NCBI RefSeq assembly: GCF_905233635.1
Contig: NZ_CAJODG010000006.1
Coordinates: forward strand, 1 to 64,000
Length of the DNA: 64,000 nt
Direction: 5' to 3'
Origin: Selenomonas sp. AE3005
GTDB lineage: Bacteria > Bacillota > Negativicutes > Selenomonadales > Selenomonadaceae
The notes below the pieces were generated by a model. It was not told the origin of the DNA, made no database searches, and saw only the letters and a program-made list of their open reading frames with translations. This document shows, piece after piece, positions 60,181 through 64,000 of this stretch; the first letter of the stretch is position 1; the number at the start of each line of letters is the position of its first letter. Position numbers and translations under genes: made by a program.

Positions 60181-60237
60181 AGTGTTCACCTCGTGTAATA
60201 TAAGCATTTTTTTCTCAAACTCTTCTCCCATTGTACA

Positions 60238-61440
60238 TTATTTTGGCTTATTCGGCAACGCTACCATGGGCAAAATTCCCAGCAAGGCGGCAATGGCCAG
60301 GCCGTAATTGGTCATGGGTACCTGCTGCTCACGACAGGCCCGGACACGGCTCAGGACATACTGGCGGTTAAACATGCAGGCACCGCAGTGAATAGCCATA
60401 TCATAACCGCTTACTGACGGGGGAAAATCCTTGCCCGAGGTCACGGTGATACTGATACCGTCCCCCAGTTTTTGCCGCAGCAGCCGCGGCAGTTTCACAC
60501 GGCCGATATCCTCATGCAGCGGCTTATGCGTGCAGGCCTCGGCAATGAGAATCCGGGCACTCCCCGGCAGCGCGGCCAGCCGCTCGGCTCCTTCCATGAA
60601 GCAGGCAATATCGCCCTTGCAGGCGGCAAAAAGTACGGAAAAGGACGTGAGCAGGCTGGACGCCGGCTTATGGGCGTAAACTTCCTTAAACGCCTGCGAA
60701 TCCGTGATGATGAGCTCGGGCGGCGTTTTGAGACTTTCGAGGGCAGCTGCCAGCCTGTCCGTGGTACAGCACATAGCCTGACACCCCTTGTCGAGCAGTT
60801 CGCGCAAGGTCTGTACCTGCGGCAGTATCAGCCGTCCCTTGGGGGCCTGAATGTCCTGTGGCATGACCAGCAGTACGGTATCCCCGGCCTGGCACAAATC
60901 CCCGGTAATGCTAATCTCCCCATAATCCTCCGGTAAAGCGCGCAGGAGTTCTTCCTGCAGGGCCGCCAGGCCCCGGCCGGTACGGGCACTGACGATAAGC
61001 GGCCTCAGTCCCGTCGCCTCTGTCACGGCCGCCTGCAGGGCCTGTCCCTCGTCGGGGAGCATATCCTGACGGCTGATGACGGGGATTATTTTGGCCTTGT
61101 TCTGCCGCAGCTGCTTAAGCCATGCCGTTTCCGCCGTCAAATCTGCTGACGAAAAGAGCAGCAGGGCAATATCCGTTTCCCGGGCCGCCTGTTCTGTCCG
61201 TTCCACGCGCAGCTGTCCCAAATCCCCTTCATCGTCAAAACCGGCCGTGTCGATAAACACTACCGGCCCCAAGCCTTTTATTTCCATCGCCTTGTAAACA
61301 GGGTCCGTGGTCGTGCCGGGCACAGCTGACACCGTGGCCACAGACTGGCCGGTCAGGGCATTGATAAGGCTTGATTTACCGCTGTTGCGGCGGCCAAACA
61401 GGCCAATATGGAGGCGCGTACCTCTGGGAGTATCTAGCAT
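60238..61440 (-). CDS. hydF: [FeFe]-hydrogenase maturation GTPase HydF
   Basis: A 400-residue scaffold that receives the 2Fe precursor from HydE/HydG and passes it to the hydrogenase. The N-terminal TrmE/Era-like GTPase has GRRNSGKSSL (P-loop, 16-25), PGTTTDPV (switch I) and DTAGFDDEG (G3). A middle dimerisation domain follows, and the C-terminal cluster-binding domain has AEACTHKP and HCGACMFNR, which supply the Cys/His ligands. All expected cluster residues are visible. First gene of a run leading to metA. Confidence 0.95.
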   Translation of the reverse strand: MLDTPRGTRLHIGLFGRRNSGKSSLINALTGQSVATVSAVPGTTTDPVYKAMEIKGLGPVVFIDTAGFDDEGDLGQLRVERTEQAARETDIALLLFSSADLTAETAWLKQLRQNKAKIIPVISRQDMLPDEGQALQAAVTEATGLRPLIVSARTGRGLAALQEELLRALPEDYGEISITGDLCQAGDTVLLVMPQDIQAPKGRLILPQVQTLRELLDKGCQAMCCTTDRLAAALESLKTPPELIITDSQAFKEVYAHKPASSLLTSFSVLFAACKGDIACFMEGAERLAALPGSARILIAEACTHKPLHEDIGRVKLPRLLRQKLGDGISITVTSGKDFPPSVSGYDMAIHCGACMFNRQYVLSRVRACREQQVPMTNYGLAIAALLGILPMVALPNKPK

Positions 61441-61535
61441 GATTACACCTCTCTATTAACTACAATCATATATAGCAGGACGTGCTTGCACCACTGCAGC
61501 GTCATAATATCTAAACAGGAGGCTCGCAGTAAGTA

Positions 61536-61722
61536 GGGCAGGCAGTGGCTGACTGAAACGTCAGGGCCGGGGCGTCAGGAAAATCTTTTTTGCCATACCT
61601 CTGCCCCAGCCGTAAAAGCATACTGTCTGAGCGCAGCGAGTTTATGCTTTTACGGCTGTTTAATTAAAGGCAAAAAAGATTTTCAGCCCCCGCCCGAGTG
61701 TAAGGCAGCCACTGCCTGCCCC
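61536..61722. repeat. Long imperfect palindrome (R3)
   Basis: A 187-base interrupted palindrome. Nested matching arms are GGGCAGGCAGTGGCTG/CAGCCACTGCCTGCCC, GAAAATCTTTTTTGCC/GGCAAAAAAGATTTTC and AGCCGTAAAAGCATA/TATGCTTTTACGGCT, around the tip CTGTCTGAGCGCAGCGAG. The tip matches those in repeat R1. It occupies most of the 410-base gap before the next gene, where I see nothing else. Confidence 0.8.
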
Positions 61723-61853
61723 ACGCCTCTAAAACTCCTATGTGCCCCCACGTTCTCTCGCGCCGTTCTCCTCTCTAAAGTATAGCACAACCAAGTGAAA
61801 TATGTTACACTGTCTAAGATGAATAAATAATAACCAATAAAAGGAGCCTATAT

Positions 61854-62432
61854 ATGAGCGACTACGCCAACTTTCAAATCGGGGAACAATTCCCCCTGCC
61901 CATCAAAAACCAACAGGACGGCGGCCTGTTCCAGATTGACGCCAACGGCTGTATGTTTATCCTGCAGCTCTCACGTACGGATATCATCGCCATCGAGGCC
62001 TTCCGCACCGGCAAAATGCAGCTGGCCCTCTACGAAGAGAACGGCCTGCTCTTTTTCCTCTACCAAATCGACGGTATCTTCAAGGAAGGCTGGGGCGACG
62101 CCCCTTTTACCCTGGCCGGCATTAAGCCCGAACTCCTGCCCACGGCCAAGAGTATGGCTGACCACACCCTGCACCTCTATCTCGTAGATACCAGACTCCA
62201 GCTCCTGCTGGCCCAGCGCAGCGTCCCTATCCCCGACGACTTTATGGCCGTCCTGCAAAAACACGTTGACCTGCAAAAGGCCGCCCCCCTGGACGAGGGT
62301 GCCTTCCGTCTGGCTGTCCAGACCATCTGGGCGCAAAAAAGCCCCACGCAAATGCGCGAGGCCGCCAGTGCTGTTCTGGATATCGAGCTTGACATCAAGC
62401 CGCCCCAGCCCAGACCTTCCTTTAAACACTAA
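61854..62432 (+). CDS. Cytoplasmic protein of unknown function
   Basis: A 192-residue acidic soluble protein with no signal peptide or TM segment. Hydrophobic strands (GCMFILQLS, NGLLFFLYQIDG, TLHLYLVDTRLQLLLAQRSVPI) suggest a beta-rich N-terminal domain, and a C-terminal helical part follows (about 125-180). I do not recognise a family. Ribosome site AAAGGAG is well placed. It is a single-gene unit with its own terminator. Confidence 0.75.
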   Translation: MSDYANFQIGEQFPLPIKNQQDGGLFQIDANGCMFILQLSRTDIIAIEAFRTGKMQLALYEENGLLFFLYQIDGIFKEGWGDAPFTLAGIKPELLPTAKSMADHTLHLYLVDTRLQLLLAQRSVPIPDDFMAVLQKHVDLQKAAPLDEGAFRLAVQTIWAQKSPTQMREAASAVLDIELDIKPPQPRPSFKH

Positions 62433-62446
62433 TTACACAAAAATAT

Positions 62447-62480
62447 GGGGCACCCCCACTCAATGGGGAGTGCCCTTTTT
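62447..62480 (+). terminator. Terminator of the unknown gene at 61854
   Basis: The stem GGGCAC-CCCCA/TGGGG-AGTGCCC is followed by TTTTT, 15 bases past the stop codon. Confidence 0.85.
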
Positions 62481-62491
62481 CCATATTTCCA

Positions 62492-62722
62492 TCATGCGAC
62501 TCCTTCAGTCACACCAGTCATTTCGCGGTTATCGAGCCATTCAGCTACTACCTGACGTTCCATGGACTTGCGGTCCATCTGAACAAGGTCGACCGTTTCC
62601 TGTTCACCTGCATAAGCCTGGAAACTCTTCAGCCCCATAAGCTTTGCAGCCTTGGTGAACTGTTTGACGCGAACAGGGATAAAAACTTCTTCCATCCATT
62701 GCGAACAAATTTGTACTTTCAT
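62492..62722 (-). CDS. Small protein of unknown function (76 residues)
   Basis: A soluble 76-residue protein, MKVQICSQWMEEV..., with predicted strand-helix-strand content and no TM segment. No family recognised. Ribosome site AAGGAGAG is 8 bases before the ATG. A consensus promoter lies about 245 bases upstream, giving a long untranslated leader. It ends near the convergent terminator of the plus-strand unknown gene. Confidence 0.65.
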   Translation of the reverse strand: MKVQICSQWMEEVFIPVRVKQFTKAAKLMGLKSFQAYAGEQETVDLVQMDRKSMERQVVAEWLDNREMTGVTEGVA

Positions 62723-62960
62723 GACATATCTCTCCTTGTATCAAAACTCATGATTGCTTTCAGCAATATGATGGTTAATGCCATCCTCAGCATCTACGCT
62801 CTCCAGCAACCACTGCAAGTACAATCCTCTGTCTTTGCGTTTCTCTACAAGTTATATCGAGATTTTCAGAAAATACTTAAGCCTACACCACGATGAAAAT
62901 ATGGAAAAATTTTAAGGACTTGATATCCTTGTACGACAAAAGCTGCATCTCTTGAGGCAC
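62723..62960 (-). other. Long 5' leader of the 76-residue gene
   Basis: No recognisable gene lies here. A 36-codon open stretch on the minus strand (62741-62851, ending in TGA before the ribosome site) has no ATG or placed ribosome site. Local inverted repeats such as AAGGATATC-AAGTCCTT and TTGCTGAAAGCAA are present. It could be an RNA regulator or a poorly translated upstream frame. Confidence 0.4.
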
Positions 62961-62964
62961 TTTT

Positions 62965-62993
62965 ATTGTACCGCTTATACGGCATTATGTCAA
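62965..62993 (-). promoter_or_regulatory. Consensus promoter for the 76-residue gene or a leader RNA
   Basis: On the minus strand a perfect TTGACA and TACAAT are separated by 17 bases. Confidence 0.75.
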
Positions 62994-63035
62994 TAGTTTT
63001 AAAGATTTTTTATTATCTGATAATTCAAGTGTATG

Positions 63036-63070
63036 AAACAGGCCCTCACCTATATGGCAGGGCCTGTTTT
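63036..63070. terminator. Terminator of the PHP phosphatase gene
   Basis: The stem AAACAGGCCCT/AGGGCCTGTTT with an 11-nt loop has T tracts on both sides, just past the phosphatase stop. Confidence 0.88.
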
Positions 63071-63082
63071 GCCAGTCATAAT

Positions 63083-63931
63083 TTATTCCAGCGGCACAAC
63101 TTCACGGTTGCGGCCGGTGAATCTTATCGTTGTTTTGTAACCATAGGAACGGGCATAGGTCACGGCCTCATCATGGTATGCGCCGCAGTCCTCCGGCTTG
63201 TGCGCGTCGGAAGTGACGACAATCGGCAGCCCCTCTTTGGAGGCCACAGACATAAATTTATAGTACGGCGTGATTTCGGCAATGGGATAACGGTAGTACG
63301 TTCCCGTGTTGATATCCACCACCATATTAGCCTTTTTCAGCGCGGCCACTGCCCGCAGCAGGTACGGCGTGGCGTCGAACTCGGGAATATAATGGAACAG
63401 GCGGATATTATACGGGTGCCCCAGCACATCATAGTGACCGGCAGCCGCCATCTTTTCGATTTCCTGCGTGTACCACTCATAGACGTCATTGAGATCCTGC
63501 TTGTCCCACTGCGCCATAATCTCCGACGAATCATACGCCCAGCCGTTGAGGAAATGCACCGAACCGATAACGTAGTCAAACGGGTATTCCTTAAGGATTT
63601 TCCCCACCGCGTCCTGGTCGGAGAAATTGCACACCTCAATCCCCGTCTTGACGTTATGCTTTTTCTTCAGCTTGGCCATAAAAGCAAAGTACTCGTCAAT
63701 GGTGTACTTAAACTTATTGGTTTTCAGCCACTGCTGCTGAAACTTGCCGATATAGGAATCGTCCAGAATCAAATCCTTGTAATAAAGCTCCTTGAACTCC
63801 GGGAAGGTGTGAGAGTGCTCGGAAATGCCGATTTCGTCCATTCCCAGCCGCTGTGCTTGCTGGAAAAAGCCCTCCACCCAGTTTTCGTCATAGGAGCCCT
63901 TTTCAAAGTGCATGTGATAATCTGCTCGCAT
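63083..63931 (-). CDS. PHP-domain phosphatase, HisJ/HisK-type histidinol-phosphatase
   Basis: A 282-residue PHP-fold metal-dependent phosphatase. Metal-binding motifs are DYHMHFEKG (N-terminal HxH), GISEHSHT, GSVHFLNGW, VLGHPYNIRLF and the C-terminal VVTSDAHKPED. These fit the HisK/HisJ histidinol-phosphate phosphatase group. No his genes are adjacent, so another phospho-substrate cannot be excluded. It starts 10 bases after the partial gene upstream, probably co-transcribed. Confidence 0.9.
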   Translation of the reverse strand: MRADYHMHFEKGSYDENWVEGFFQQAQRLGMDEIGISEHSHTFPEFKELYYKDLILDDSYIGKFQQQWLKTNKFKYTIDEYFAFMAKLKKKHNVKTGIEVCNFSDQDAVGKILKEYPFDYVIGSVHFLNGWAYDSSEIMAQWDKQDLNDVYEWYTQEIEKMAAAGHYDVLGHPYNIRLFHYIPEFDATPYLLRAVAALKKANMVVDINTGTYYRYPIAEITPYYKFMSVASKEGLPIVVTSDAHKPEDCGAYHDEAVTYARSYGYKTTIRFTGRNREVVPLE

Positions 63932-63941
63932 AATTCACCTC

Positions 63942-64000
63942 TCAGCCGCATAAACCATCATCAATCAATTTCTGAATCCCCTGCAGCACGCCATGTTCAC
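63942..64000 (-). CDS. C-terminal end of a gene, probably a Cof-like HAD hydrolase
   Basis: The window edge cuts this gene. The last 19 codons read EHGVLQGIQKLIDDGLCG then stop. Cof-type HAD phosphatases commonly end with a similar 'E/D-G-V-a-x-x-I-x-K-x-I/L' helix, which is the only basis for the suggestion. It is followed at 10 bases by the PHP phosphatase. Confidence 0.5.
   Translation of the reverse strand, partial: EHGVLQGIQKLIDDGLCG

Noticed and set aside
62741..62851. 36-codon minus-strand frame in the leader
   Set aside because: No ATG or GTG with a ribosome site; kept only as a remark on the leader.
62699..62896. 65-codon plus-strand frame with hydrophobic stretch
   Set aside because: It runs antisense through the leader of the 76-residue gene, with no ribosome site; the strong promoter in the region points the other way.

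Overview
The window looks like chromosome of an anaerobic member of the Negativicutes, most likely Selenomonadaceae (Selenomonas or a close relative). The basis is inference: roughly 50% G+C, a mreBCD-mrdA-minCDE-rodA cluster followed by a TIGR03960/TIGR03936 radical-SAM fusion and rng, AddAB instead of RecBCD, [FeFe]-hydrogenase maturases HydE and HydF, and an LPP20-type envelope protein. Nearly all genes lie on the minus strand. Plus-strand exceptions are the polysaccharide deacetylase, a DeoR regulator, a YvyF-like zinc-ribbon protein, a GNAT acetyltransferase and one unknown gene.

Layout. 0-1.3 kb is an accessory edge: a truncated IS1182-type transposase and a RhuM-family protein. 1.3-12.1 kb holds a ZIP metal transporter, addB-addA, CheR with a degenerate PaaK-like protein, and Hsp20. 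12.2-15.6 kb holds dhaL-gltX-two tRNA-Glu genes and a serine acetyltransferase. 15.7-20 kb has a chemoreceptor, a 0.5 kb repeat (R1 copy A) and a compact redox locus: TlpA lipoprotein, a 46-residue CXXC membrane protein, a polyferredoxin and a 54-residue secreted peptide. 20-33.4 kb is the cell-shape and division block: rng, radical SAM, rodA, minEDC, mrdA, mreDCB, radC, maf, DUF4321. 33.5-38.6 kb has an ArsB/NhaD-type transporter, a FIST-GGDEF protein, tcdA and a divergent ftsZ. 38.7-39.6 kb has a tiny transcription unit with a dyad promoter, then R1 copy B in inverted orientation. Next come eno, a structured repeat (R2 copy 1) and a deacetylase.

42.1-48.5 kb is a full L-rhamnose locus (rhaB-rhaA-rhaD-MFS-rhaM) with a divergent DeoR regulator. 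48.5-52 kb is a MarR-controlled HlyD / ABC-2 permease / universal-stress-protein operon. 52-55.3 kb has the YvyF-like gene, R2 copy 2, a GNAT gene, and a 1.4 kb insertion at tRNA-Arg that carries an Rpn-type nuclease and leaves a duplicated tRNA 3' end. 55.4-61.4 kb has LPP20, hydE, metA, hydF and two exported unknowns. 61.5-64 kb has a long palindrome, two unknown genes (one behind a strong promoter and a 240-nt leader), a HisJ/HisK-type PHP phosphatase and the end of a probable HAD hydrolase.

Most worth following up: the two non-coding repeat families (R1 and R2); the small genes easily missed by gene callers (18244-18408, 19301-19441, 38755-38814); the tRNA-Arg element; the catalytically eroded PaaK homologue beside cheR; and the ftsZ paralogue outside a dcw context. 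No CRISPR array, rRNA or intact prophage is visible.
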